This document shows positions 23,701 through 30,839 of a DNA stretch of 35,878 nucleotides, piece by piece. Origin of the DNA: JAWXCB01 sp034440455 (GTDB taxonomy: Bacteria > Bacteroidota > Bacteroidia > Chitinophagales > CAIOSU01). Where the stretch lies: contig JAWXCB010000020.1 of assembly GCA_034440455.1 (NCBI GenBank), positions 1 through 35,878 of the forward strand, written 5' to 3'. Below the pieces are notes generated by a model, which did no database searches, was not told where the DNA came from, and saw nothing but the letters and a program-made list of their open reading frames with translations. The translations under genes were made by a program, and so were the position numbers. Position 1 is the first letter of the stretch; every line of letters begins with the position of its first letter.

Positions 23701-26115
23701 GCCGCCTTCATCCACATCAACGATAAATGTAGTGCTGCCGAAAACGCGCACCAGCGGATTGGGCGAGTTTGGATTTTGCATTCCAACAGAAGGCGACCAA
23801 TTTATCGATGCGTTTGTAATTGACTGCTGGCAAATGCTGAAGCGCGTGTTCGGACGGTCGCTGCTTGTGGTGGGTCCAATCAGCGAGCAGCCGGATGAAC
23901 CATCGGTGTAATCATACGCGACAGACACAAAGGGCGTAGTGGTATAATTCACATCATCATCGCCTGTGAAATTGTTGTTATCAAAACATACTTCAACTAT
24001 CAGACTGGAAACACCATCCCAATCATACCCGCTTGTGAGCACATGGCTGTTCCATCCTGTGGAAGTCGTGTATGCAGTAGGTCCGTAAACAGGAGTCAAT
24101 CCCGGGACGAAACTGGAAAGTGCGGTCAGGTTTGTACATCCCATGCGGATGGTAAACCCACTGTAAGGTATGGTGCTTTGTTTGTCGGAAATGTTAAATG
24201 CTATTTGTTTAATCGTACCGCCTGAAACGCCCATTGCATTCAATTCAGATGCGCGATAGAGATACTGCACTCTGCCGTCTTCCCAAAAGCCCTCATACGG
24301 AGTGCCAATACCCGTTGATTGCGAAGAAGAACCAAGAGTATAATCAAGCGGAGTTGTATTGCATGGCGTAACGCTAAGACCGCAATTCACGGGAGCAGTT
24401 GTCAAATCCAATTGCACGGTTTCACCCGGGCATACGGTATCTTTTGATGTGAATGCGATGACGCTTGGCGCAACGCCTGATATCGTCACCTTTACAGTGT
24501 CATGTTTAATGCAGCCTTGCGCTGATGTTGCCACTACTGCATACGTAGTTGTTACTGTGGGATTCGCAATCGGGTTTGCAATATCTGTGAAAGAAAGTCC
24601 CGTTGCGGGCGACCACTCAAACGTGTAAGGTGCAAAAGTACCGGGCGTTGCAACTGCCTCCAACTGTGTAAGCGCATTCAGGCAAATCGAAACATCAGAA
24701 CCTGCATTTAATGTATATGGGGGCTGCACATCAACAAAAACCGAATCTACGCCACAGTCACTTGTAACGGTGTAGTAAGTCGGAATGGTTGGCGTTGCAA
24801 CAGGATTCGGAATATTCGCAGCAGTTAATCCCGCTGGCGGATTCCATGTGAAATACGAACCTCCGATAGCGCTGAGTTGAATCGGGGTTCCGCAAAATAC
24901 CTGGTCAACGCTTGCTACTACTTTATTAAACACATAAATAATGTACGTTACGGTTTGCGGAGTGGAAACAGGGCAACCGTTGTCGCGATACGTTACCTGA
25001 AACGGATGAAAACCGGTATCGGCAACCGTGGGCGTCCACGAAAATCCTCCGGTGACAGACGAGCCGCTGCCAATCACGGTAAAGTTTGAGCCGGGAATTG
25101 CAGTTGTAGCATTGGAAGTAAGCGTAATCACATCTCCGTTAGCATCCGTTACATCAATATCGAAAGTAAGCGGTGTGTTCGGACACATCTGCACCGTGCT
25201 GCTGTCAGCGCCAATAAATCCACCGCCATTTATACTCGTAATCGGACTGATAGCCGGTGATTGATTGGTGCAAAGAAAATCAGCAATCACCACCACCTGA
25301 ATATCACGCATTGTGCTTCCCACCAACACCCCGTTGCGGTATGCTTTCACCTGCACCGTTACTACAGCCACTTGCTGAATATTTGGTGTGAATGTCATTT
25401 GACCTGTTGTAGAATCAAATACGAAAACGCCTGTTGTGGTTGACATCGGGTAGTCAACATTGAATGAGCCCGTGTATGCAATGGGAGAATTGTAATTATC
25501 CAGCGGAACAATTAATTCATACGCGAGCGAATCACCGTCAATATCCACTGCCCCCTGATTGTAGTTAAACGGAACGCCCGCGCAGATGTAAGGTACGGGC
25601 AGCGTGGTGAACACGGGTGAATTATCGCACAAGCCGCCTGTGTTGTTAATAGTAGCAAATGCGTAGAGGTTATAGCTTGCAGCGCTGGCGAGGTTGGTAA
25701 TGGAATTGTTGCGGCAACATTCAGCATATCCAATCACCCAATCGGAACATTGTTGCGGCAGCGTAATCACTCCTTGATAAACGTATTGCTCAACCCCGGG
25801 ATAAAAACCTCCGTTGCAGGTGCTGTTGATTAACTGGCTTGGACACAAAGGTGACACTTCCTGCGAACTTTGCTGCGAAAGCACAAGACTGAAAGTGCCT
25901 GAAGATATATTGCACGATGGAGAAAAATAATCCAGAATAACGCTTGTCGGAGCGCCAATGCCGGAACAATCACGATAGAATGCAACACGCACACGATATT
26001 GATTCAGTCCGATACACTCGTATGTAATGTCCGTGCCCATGGCGTGCGAGCCAAAGACATCAAGCGGCAAAAAATAGATTGCCAGTAAAAACAAAAAATG
26101 ACCGTATCGCTTCAT
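20707..26115 (-). CDS. Giant SprB-like adhesin with T9SS type B sorting domain
   Basis: This is a 1802-aa surface protein. The signal peptide MKRYGHFLFLLAIYFLPLDVFG is followed by a Cys-rich N-terminal domain (to about 160), then Ig/cadherin-like segments (VDIDGDSLAYELIVPL). PKD-like modules end in NPVATPTIPTYYTV and NPIANPTVTTTYAV patterns. Two related ~170-residue modules lie at about 588-757 and 862-1035 (both contain GFTI[RK]MGCTN, STGWN or TTGWN, DWDG and VEVCF). Seven SprB-type repeats of about 75 residues (about 1095-1625) each begin near a Cys and DG and end GTYxVTVTDxNGC. Residues 1717-1802 (PNAFTPNGDGVNDYL to KGSTTILK) form a CHU_C/type B sorting domain. Export by T9SS with a PorP/SprF partner and a role in adhesion or gliding are inferred from family. 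Confidence 0.93.
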   Translation of the reverse strand: MKRYGHFLFLLAIYFLPLDVFGSHAMGTDITYECIGLNQYRVRVAFYRDCSGIGAPTSVILDYFSPSCNISSGTFSLVLSQQSSQEVSPLCPSQLINSTCNGGFYPGVEQYVYQGVITLPQQCSDWVIGYAECCRNNSITNLASAASYNLYAFATINNTGGLCDNSPVFTTLPVPYICAGVPFNYNQGAVDIDGDSLAYELIVPLDNYNSPIAYTGSFNVDYPMSTTTGVFVFDSTTGQMTFTPNIQQVAVVTVQVKAYRNGVLVGSTMRDIQVVVIADFLCTNQSPAISPITSINGGGFIGADSSTVQMCPNTPLTFDIDVTDANGDVITLTSNATTAIPGSNFTVIGSGSSVTGGFSWTPTVADTGFHPFQVTYRDNGCPVSTPQTVTYIIYVFNKVVASVDQVFCGTPIQLSAIGGSYFTWNPPAGLTAANIPNPVATPTIPTYYTVTSDCGVDSVFVDVQPPYTLNAGSDVSICLNALTQLEAVATPGTFAPYTFEWSPATGLSFTDIANPIANPTVTTTYAVVATSAQGCIKHDTVKVTISGVAPSVIAFTSKDTVCPGETVQLDLTTAPVNCGLSVTPCNTTPLDYTLGSSSQSTGIGTPYEGFWEDGRVQYLYRASELNAMGVSGGTIKQIAFNISDKQSTIPYSGFTIRMGCTNLTALSSFVPGLTPVYGPTAYTTSTGWNSHVLTSGYDWDGVSSLIVEVCFDNNNFTGDDDVNYTTTPFVSVAYDYTDGSSGCSLIGPTTSSDRPNTRFSICQQSITNASINWSPSVGMQNPNSPNPLVRVFGSTTFIVDVDEGGCVGQGFVDVVVDTTVIVIAGTDTALCIPTPVQLTAVSYGVPSPIQLTCGINGTPVAASNNYSLGTGTSVTSTPTPFKGSFHDNRVQMLIRESELSALGLERGVFTALSFNVAFKNSTQAFRGFTIKMGCTNSDVIGNTFDPNMFIVFTPKDITTTTGWNTFALDNTYDWDGFSNVLVEVCFNNVGYAGEDIVNFTATSFPSALYASADYLAGCNLTTAIATNSRTDMRFGISAPPPGIYTYAWSPGTGLDDRFAQNPISNTTATTEYVVTVTDGICVASDTVTIRFYTSYDVNVFGQNIGCNGNSDGNAVSVPNGGVLPYSFIWNTGQTANGVLTDTLYNLLAGTYQITVSDNNGCEASDSIIITVPPPLSVNATANNVSCFGGNNGSALASGTGGTLPYDFLWSNGDTIASAGSLIVGNYQVTLTDGSGCLAFDAVTIVQPAAIVSSISVTDVSCYRYSDGSATVNVSGGNPPFSYVWSDSQTTSTATALPAGTFIVTITDDSNCAHLDTTIVNQPDSFGIVVAVTDINCFNGSDGVASASVLGDTVNYQFLWNSNPSQITAIATGLPAGNVLLVVTDTNTCSINSLVTIGSPQQIQLAASAQDALCFSVANGYAEVHVVSGGTSPFDYLWSNALTDSNTTGISADDYFVTVTDVNGCEEFDTVIVGEPAAIAIQDSVVDVSCFGFDDGRILVTVSGGTPSFSFLWSNADITPIANDLIAGNYSVTVTDLNGCVDSLTGIIVTEPSAILLGAIDVTPPCSGEATGAILFSASGGTEPYLFILDSTVTQSNPEFTGLTEGNHSIAVTDDNGCSIDTSVTVIAYDSVHVAFDSSEIKINLGQQVALNPVIQPANLFYNYSWEPSTGLSCNNCPNPVASPLITTPYQLTVFDENGCRYSETIIIEVDNELILVVPNAFTPNGDGVNDYLNVYGISLLSIEFSVFNRWGEKLWETNNLSEGWDGSYRNKLLPPDVYVYYVDAEFTDGQKKQIKGSTTILK

Positions 26116-26224
26116 GCAGTGAATAAACCTATTTATCTCAGGGGAAAGGGGACTTTAAAAGTAACGAATTTTACAATTGAATCCCTTATTTTTTCAATGA
26201 TATTCAAAACGCGACTGCGCGTTG

Positions 26225-26247
26225 GTTTCTCCCCTTATAGGGGAAAC
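26225..26247. repeat. Imperfect palindrome in the divergent region
   Basis: GTTTCTCCCCT and AGGGGAAAC form a hairpin with one bulged position. It lies in the 260-base gap between the adhesin (-) and aspS (+). The rest of that gap shows only A/T-rich sequence and the promoter-like box at 26297. It belongs loosely with the other CCCCT/AGGGG palindromes of this window. Confidence 0.4.
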
Positions 26248-26296
26248 TCCTGCGCACAACAGCCTTGTCGCCTCTTTTCCTTCCCTAAAGAATATC

Positions 26297-26304
26297 TACC
26301 TTTG
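26297..26304 (+). promoter_or_regulatory. Candidate promoter -7 box for aspS
   Basis: TACCTTTG matches the Bacteroidota sigma-A -7 consensus TAnnTTTG. It would give a leader of about 65 nt before the ATG at 26376. No good -33 TTTG element is visible at the expected distance, so the call rests on one box and on its position upstream of the first gene of a run. Confidence 0.4.
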
Positions 26305-26375
26305 TCCTCTGAAAAAAATTATAAATTCCAATTACTCAAGAAAACAGTTTTAACCTGTAAAATCAACTCTAATTC

Positions 26376-28163
26376 ATGTACAGAACTCACACCTGTGGCG
26401 AACTAAGGATAAGCGATGCGAACAATAAAGTAACGCTTGCCGGATGGGTGCAGAAAAGCCGCAATTTGGGTGGAATGACTTTTATTGACTTGCGTGACCG
26501 TTATGGCATCACACAGCTTGTTTTCAATCTCGATTTTAATGCCGATTTGTGCAAAAAAGCGCGTGACTTGGGGCGTGAATTTGTGATTCAGGTGAAAGGA
26601 ACTATTGCCGAGCGCAGCAACAAAAATGCACAAATGCTTACCGGTGAAATTGAGATTCTCGTTGAAGAATTAAATATTCTGAATCCATCAAAAACGCCTC
26701 CTTTCACAATCGAAGAAGTATCAGATGGAGGAGATGACCTGCGCATGAAATACCGCTATCTCGATTTGCGTAGAAAACCCGTGTTGGATGGATTGATATT
26801 ACGCCATCGCATTGCAAGCGAAACGAGAAAATATCTCGACTCGAAGAGTTTTATCGAAGTTGAAACTCCGGTTTTGATAAAATCAACTCCTGAAGGCGCG
26901 CGCGATTTCGTGGTGCCTTCGCGTATGAATCCCGGAGAATTTTATGCACTGCCGCAATCCCCGCAAACCTTCAAACAAATTTTGATGGTGGCGGGCTTTG
27001 ACAAGTATTTTCAAATCGTGAAATGCTTCCGTGATGAAGATTTGCGCGCTGACCGCCAGCCTGAATTCACGCAAATTGACTGCGAGATGTCGTTCATTCA
27101 CCAGCAGGATATTCTCGACACGTTTGAAGGACTCATCGTGCATCTTTTCAAATATGTGAAAGATGTTGACCTCGGCAAAGTGCCTGTGATGAGCTATGAA
27201 ACTGCGAATAAATTGTACGGCTCTGACAAACCCGATACCCGTTTTGAAATGACGTTTGTCGAGTTGAAAAGCCCCCTCCCTGCCTCCTCCGAAGGGGGAG
27301 GAGTTGACCTCGCCTCAGGTAAAGGATTCAAAGTGTTTGACGATGCTGAATTGGTTGTCGGTATTTGTGCAAAAGGGGCTGCAAGCTATTCGCGTAAGCA
27401 ATTAGACGAGTTGACAGAATTTGTAAAAAAGCCGCAGATTGGCGCAAAGGGATTAGTGTATTTGAAATTTGAGCAGGACGGAATCAAATCATCGGTTGAC
27501 AAATTTTACAACGCTGATGATTTGAAAAAGTGGGGTGAAAAATTCAATGCGCAGACAGGCGATTTGATTTTGATTCTCTCCGGTGAAGCCGACAAAACAC
27601 GCAAAGCATTGAACACACTGCGCCTTGAAATGGGCGACAAGCTTGGGTTACGTGATAGAAATACGTTCAAGCCGCTGTGGGTTACTGACTTCCCGTTGCT
27701 TGAATGGAATGCCGATGACAAGCGCTGGTATGCAATGCACCACCCGTTCACTTCGCCAAAGATTGAAGACATTCACTTGCTGGATTCCGACCCCGGAAAA
27801 ATTCGTGCAAATGCTTACGACCTTGTGGTGAATGGCGTGGAGTTGGGAGGAGGTTCGGTGCGTATTCACGACAAGGGCTTGCAGAAAAAAATGTTTTCTA
27901 TCCTCGGCTTCAGTGATGAAGATGCGGAAATGAAATTCAGCTTTTTGATGAATGCGTTTGAATTTGGCGCGCCACCGCACGGAGGTATTGCCTTCGGGCT
28001 TGACCGCCTGTGCGCAGTGTTTGGCGGCAGCGACTCCATTCGCGATTACATGGCGTTCCCGAAAAACAATGCAGGACGCGACATGATGATCGATTCACCT
28101 TCCCGCATCAGCGATGAGCAGTTGAAAGAGTTGAATCTCAAAGTGAATTTGCCGATTAGCTGA
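26376..28163 (+). CDS. aspS: Aspartate--tRNA ligase
   Basis: This is a 595-aa class IIb synthetase that charges tRNA-Asp. The N-terminal OB fold (VTLAGWVQKSRNLGGMTFIDLRDRYG) reads the anticodon. Catalytic motifs are MKYRYLDLRR, FRDEDLRADRQPEFTQID (motif 2) and GGIAFGLDRL (motif 3). HHPFTSP and VELGGGSVRIH are also characteristic. The bacterial GAD insertion domain is present. Within it, just after FVELK, a stretch SPLPASSEGGGVDLAS is encoded by a C/G-rich palindrome that looks like a dispersed repeat (27271-27317); relatives have only a few residues there. The frame is kept and the enzyme should work, as the insertion is away from the active site. Whether it also charges tRNA-Asn cannot be told. 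Confidence 0.97.
   Translation: MYRTHTCGELRISDANNKVTLAGWVQKSRNLGGMTFIDLRDRYGITQLVFNLDFNADLCKKARDLGREFVIQVKGTIAERSNKNAQMLTGEIEILVEELNILNPSKTPPFTIEEVSDGGDDLRMKYRYLDLRRKPVLDGLILRHRIASETRKYLDSKSFIEVETPVLIKSTPEGARDFVVPSRMNPGEFYALPQSPQTFKQILMVAGFDKYFQIVKCFRDEDLRADRQPEFTQIDCEMSFIHQQDILDTFEGLIVHLFKYVKDVDLGKVPVMSYETANKLYGSDKPDTRFEMTFVELKSPLPASSEGGGVDLASGKGFKVFDDAELVVGICAKGAASYSRKQLDELTEFVKKPQIGAKGLVYLKFEQDGIKSSVDKFYNADDLKKWGEKFNAQTGDLILILSGEADKTRKALNTLRLEMGDKLGLRDRNTFKPLWVTDFPLLEWNADDKRWYAMHHPFTSPKIEDIHLLDSDPGKIRANAYDLVVNGVELGGGSVRIHDKGLQKKMFSILGFSDEDAEMKFSFLMNAFEFGAPPHGGIAFGLDRLCAVFGGSDSIRDYMAFPKNNAGRDMMIDSPSRISDEQLKELNLKVNLPIS
27271..27317. repeat. Palindromic repeat element inside aspS
   Basis: Within the coding frame, GCCTCCTCC (27282-27290), a GAA loop, and GGGGGAGGAG (27294-27303) form a strong hairpin, preceded by GCCCCCTCCC and followed by a CTCGCCTCA tail. 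Its make-up is very unlike the flanking A-rich aspS codons but like the intergenic CTCTCC/GGAGAG palindromes at 28206 and 30211. Confidence 0.6.
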
Positions 28164-28205
28164 TGTGCCGATATGCCGATGAATAATAGCCTTCTCAGAT
28201 ATTCA

Positions 28206-28251
28206 ACTGTTCGGACTCCCTCTCCTTTGGAGGAGAGGGGTGGGGTGAGGC
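28206..28251. repeat. Dispersed repeat copy 1 (after aspS)
   Basis: It begins ACTGTTCGGACTCCCT, then a CTCTCC/GGAGAG hairpin, and ends GAGGGGTGGGGTGAGGC. A shorter copy with the same first 16 bases and the same end lies at 30211. It occupies most of the gap between aspS and the phosphatase gene. Confidence 0.75.
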
Positions 28252-28267
28252 TTCCTAAAAATGCTTT

Positions 28268-28729
28268 ATGAAAATCCTGATGGTTTGTTTGGGAAATATC
28301 TGCCGCTCTCCAATTGCCGAGGGAATCCTGAAATCGAAAATTGAAAAGCACGGATTGCCGTGGACGGTGGACAGTGCAGGCACAAGTTCTTGGCATTCAG
28401 GCGAGCAGCCTGACAACCGCGCGATAGCAATCACAAAAAAATACGGAGTGGACATCACTTATCAGAAAGCGCGACAATTTTCTCCGTATGATTTTGAAAA
28501 ATTCGACCGCATCTACGCGATGGATGCAGGCAACTACCGCGATATATTGCGACTTGCTTTGACGGATGACGAAAAGCAAAAAGTGGAGATGATTTTAAAT
28601 GAATCCTTTCCCGGCATGAACAAACAAGTGCCCGACCCTTATTGGAACGACAATGGCTTTGATGAAGTTTATAAAATGCTTGATGAGGCGTGTGAAGCGG
28701 TTGTGAAAAAATATGCGGTAAACGTATGA
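28268..28729 (+). CDS. Low-molecular-weight protein-tyrosine phosphatase
   Basis: This is a 153-aa LMW-PTP. The P-loop CLGNICRS (Cys7, Arg13; CX5R followed by Ser) starts right after the first strand, and the general acid Asp123 lies in VPDPYW. VDSAGTSSWHSGEQPDNRA is typical of the family. It dephosphorylates tyrosine on cytoplasmic proteins; in many bacteria it opposes a tyrosine kinase of exopolysaccharide export, but no such kinase is in this window. The stop overlaps the hisS start (ATGA), so it is translationally coupled to hisS. Length is normal. Confidence 0.93.
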   Translation: MKILMVCLGNICRSPIAEGILKSKIEKHGLPWTVDSAGTSSWHSGEQPDNRAIAITKKYGVDITYQKARQFSPYDFEKFDRIYAMDAGNYRDILRLALTDDEKQKVEMILNESFPGMNKQVPDPYWNDNGFDEVYKMLDEACEAVVKKYAVNV

Positions 28730-30195
28730 GCAAGGTAACTCCATCTTTACCCAAGGGAACGCGTGATTTTGGTCCAGCCGAATTAAGAAAACGCAACTAC
28801 ATTTTTGGAATCATCAAAAGCGTTTTTGAGAAATATGGTTTTCAACCGATTGAGACACCAGCCATGGAAAAACTCGAAACGCTTGAAGGCAAGTATGGCG
28901 AAGAAGGTGATAAACTGCTCTTTAGAATTTTGAATAGCGGGGATTTTTTGAAGGAAATCAGAAGTCAAAATATAGAAGTAAGTGAAGATAATCTAAAAAA
29001 AATAACTTCCTTAGTTTCTGGAAAAGGACTGCGCTACGACCTCACAATTCCTTTTGCCCGCTATGTTGTGCAGCATCAACATGAAATCACTTTTCCATTT
29101 AAACGCTACCAGATCCAACCCGTATGGCGAGCCGACCGACCACAGAAAGGACGTTATCGCGAGTTCTATCAGTGCGATGCAGATGTTGTTGGAAGCGATT
29201 CGCTTTTGAATGAAGTGGAGTTGATTTTGATTTATGATGAGGTGTTTAGGAAGTTGGGGTTGGATGTGACAATTAAATACAACAGCAGGAAAATTTTGAA
29301 AGCAATTTGTGAAATAGCAAATATTCCCCTTTCACAATTTGGTGATGTTGTATCAGCAATAGATCAATTCGACAAGGTTGGAAGTGAGGTTGCGCTTGAT
29401 TCACTAAAGGAAAAGAGGTTTTCTCTTAACCAAATTCAATCTCTAAAAGAAACCATTAACTACTTATTAGATGGGAAGATAGTGATGCGGTTAGAAGATA
29501 AGTTCAAAAAGTTATTCTCAGAAAATAATAGTGGTTTGACAGGATTGGATGAAATTCTTTTTATCAAGCAAATAATAAAGAATCTTTCTGGAGATAATCT
29601 TGTGGAGATTGCCAGTTTTCATCCTCGTGCTCAACAGATAATTCACTATCATAAAAACCCTGATTCACACAAAATAAAATTACATTTTGATGCTGTGTTA
29701 GCCAGAGGGTTAGATTACTACACCGGAACCATCTTCGAAGTAAAAGCCAACAATGTCCAGATGGGCAGCATTGGCGGTGGTGGTCGCTATGATAATCTCA
29801 CCGGAGTTTTTGGCTTGCCGAATGTTTCAGGTGTTGGAATTTCGTTTGGTGTTGAGCGCATTTATGATGTGATGGAGGAATTGAAATTGTTTGACAACAT
29901 TGATTTGCAATCAAACACCACACGCGCCTTGTTCATCAACTTTGGCGGTGAAGCTGAAACAAAAGCGTTTCAATATTTACAACAACTCCGCGCCAGTGAT
30001 ATTCCCGCAGAAATTTTTCCTTCCAATGAAAAAATGAAAAAGCAAATCGGCTATGCCGACAAGAAAGGAATTCCTTATGCAATTTTTGTGGGCGAAGAAG
30101 AATTGAAAAATGAAACGCTGCAAGTAAAAATTTTAAAGAGCGGAGAGCAGAAACTCTATAAGATTGAAGAAGTAATTGAATTGCTGAAACAATAG
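28726..30195 (+). CDS. hisS: Histidine--tRNA ligase
   Basis: This is a 489-aa class IIa synthetase that charges tRNA-His. Signatures are LPKGTRDFGPAE at the N-terminus, LRYDLTIPFARYV, the motif 2 region YQIQPVWRADRPQKGRYREFYQCDAD, LARGLDYYTGTIFEV (histidine-specific), GSIGGGGRYDNL, and motif 3 GVGISFGVERIYD. The C-terminal anticodon-binding domain (about 400-489) is present. It is slightly longer than typical (about 425-460) because of the helical insert around 210-310. ATG 28726 overlaps the phosphatase stop. Cotranscription with the phosphatase is clear from the overlap. Confidence 0.97.
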   Translation: MSKVTPSLPKGTRDFGPAELRKRNYIFGIIKSVFEKYGFQPIETPAMEKLETLEGKYGEEGDKLLFRILNSGDFLKEIRSQNIEVSEDNLKKITSLVSGKGLRYDLTIPFARYVVQHQHEITFPFKRYQIQPVWRADRPQKGRYREFYQCDADVVGSDSLLNEVELILIYDEVFRKLGLDVTIKYNSRKILKAICEIANIPLSQFGDVVSAIDQFDKVGSEVALDSLKEKRFSLNQIQSLKETINYLLDGKIVMRLEDKFKKLFSENNSGLTGLDEILFIKQIIKNLSGDNLVEIASFHPRAQQIIHYHKNPDSHKIKLHFDAVLARGLDYYTGTIFEVKANNVQMGSIGGGGRYDNLTGVFGLPNVSGVGISFGVERIYDVMEELKLFDNIDLQSNTTRALFINFGGEAETKAFQYLQQLRASDIPAEIFPSNEKMKKQIGYADKKGIPYAIFVGEEELKNETLQVKILKSGEQKLYKIEEVIELLKQ

Positions 30196-30210
30196 CGCTA
30201 AAATTTAGAT

Positions 30211-30248
30211 ACTGTTCGGACTCCCTTTTCAAAGCAGAGGGGTGAGGC
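30211..30248. repeat. Dispersed repeat copy 2 (after hisS)
   Basis: It shares ACTGTTCGGACTCCCT and the GAGGGGTGAGGC end with the copy at 28206 but has a shortened, nearly stemless middle (TTTCAAAGCA). It lies just downstream of hisS. Confidence 0.7.
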
Positions 30249-30288
30249 AAGATGAATTGTTTAAATTTGATTTACTGACATTTGCCTG

Positions 30289-30522
30289 ATGCTACAAGAC
30301 ATCGTTCATACCGACAAAGAAATTCTGGGAGGAACTCCCGTATTCAAAGGAACAAGGGTTCCCGTAAAAGCGCTGTTTGATTATATGGAGACTGGCAAAA
30401 CAATCGAGCAGTTTCTCGAAGATTTTCCGACTGTAAAATACAATCAGGTAACACGCTTGCTGAATATCGCTCACCAATTGGTTATCTCTGAAAAGGCTTT
30501 TGATGGAAAAGCTGCTGCTTGA
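30289..30522 (+). CDS. DUF433 family antitoxin-like protein
   Basis: This 77-aa protein has the complete DUF433 pattern: an opening strand and HTDKEILGGTPVFKGTRVPVKALFDYMETG, then a helix-turn-helix-like half with FLEDFPTVKYNQVTRLLNIA. DUF433 proteins commonly precede DUF5615 PIN-like proteins and are taken to be DNA-binding antitoxins (VapB-like). Its end overlaps the next gene by 20 bases. Autoregulation of the pair is inferred from family; no operator was recognised in the short leader. Confidence 0.85.
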   Translation: MLQDIVHTDKEILGGTPVFKGTRVPVKALFDYMETGKTIEQFLEDFPTVKYNQVTRLLNIAHQLVISEKAFDGKAAA

Positions 30523-30826
30523 CGAGTGCGTTCCGCAACAGTTACGGCATAACCTTTCGGAATTTGAAACTTACACAGTCGCTTACATGCAATGGGGTGG
30601 AATTAAAAACGGAAAGTTGCTTGTGCTTGCCGTACAGGAACAGTTCGACTTTCTGCTCACTACCGACAAAAGTATTTACCTTCAGCAGAATCTTGAAAAA
30701 TTTCCAATCGCAATTATCGTATTTGATGCGGTGCGAATTGACGCGGAGTTGATTCAACTCCTGCTTCCGCAATTCAAAAAGAATATTAAAAACTATGAGA
30801 AGCACCGTGCTTTTATTTTAGGATAA
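30503..30826 (+). CDS. DUF5615 PIN-like toxin
   Basis: This 107-aa protein has the DUF5615/Mut7-C type PIN-like fold: KLLLDECVPQQLRHNL at the N-terminus (acidic Asp-Glu pair), GIKNGKLLVLAVQEQFDFLLTTDKSI with the TxDK motif, and IIVFDA. Proteins of this family are predicted ribonucleases and partner with DUF433. ATG 30503 is chosen; TTG 30500 would add one residue. hutH begins 13 bases after its stop, so the pair may share a transcript with that metabolic gene. Confidence 0.85.
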   Translation: MEKLLLDECVPQQLRHNLSEFETYTVAYMQWGGIKNGKLLVLAVQEQFDFLLTTDKSIYLQQNLEKFPIAIIVFDAVRIDAELIQLLLPQFKKNIKNYEKHRAFILG

Positions 30827-30839
30827 GGTCTGAATAATT

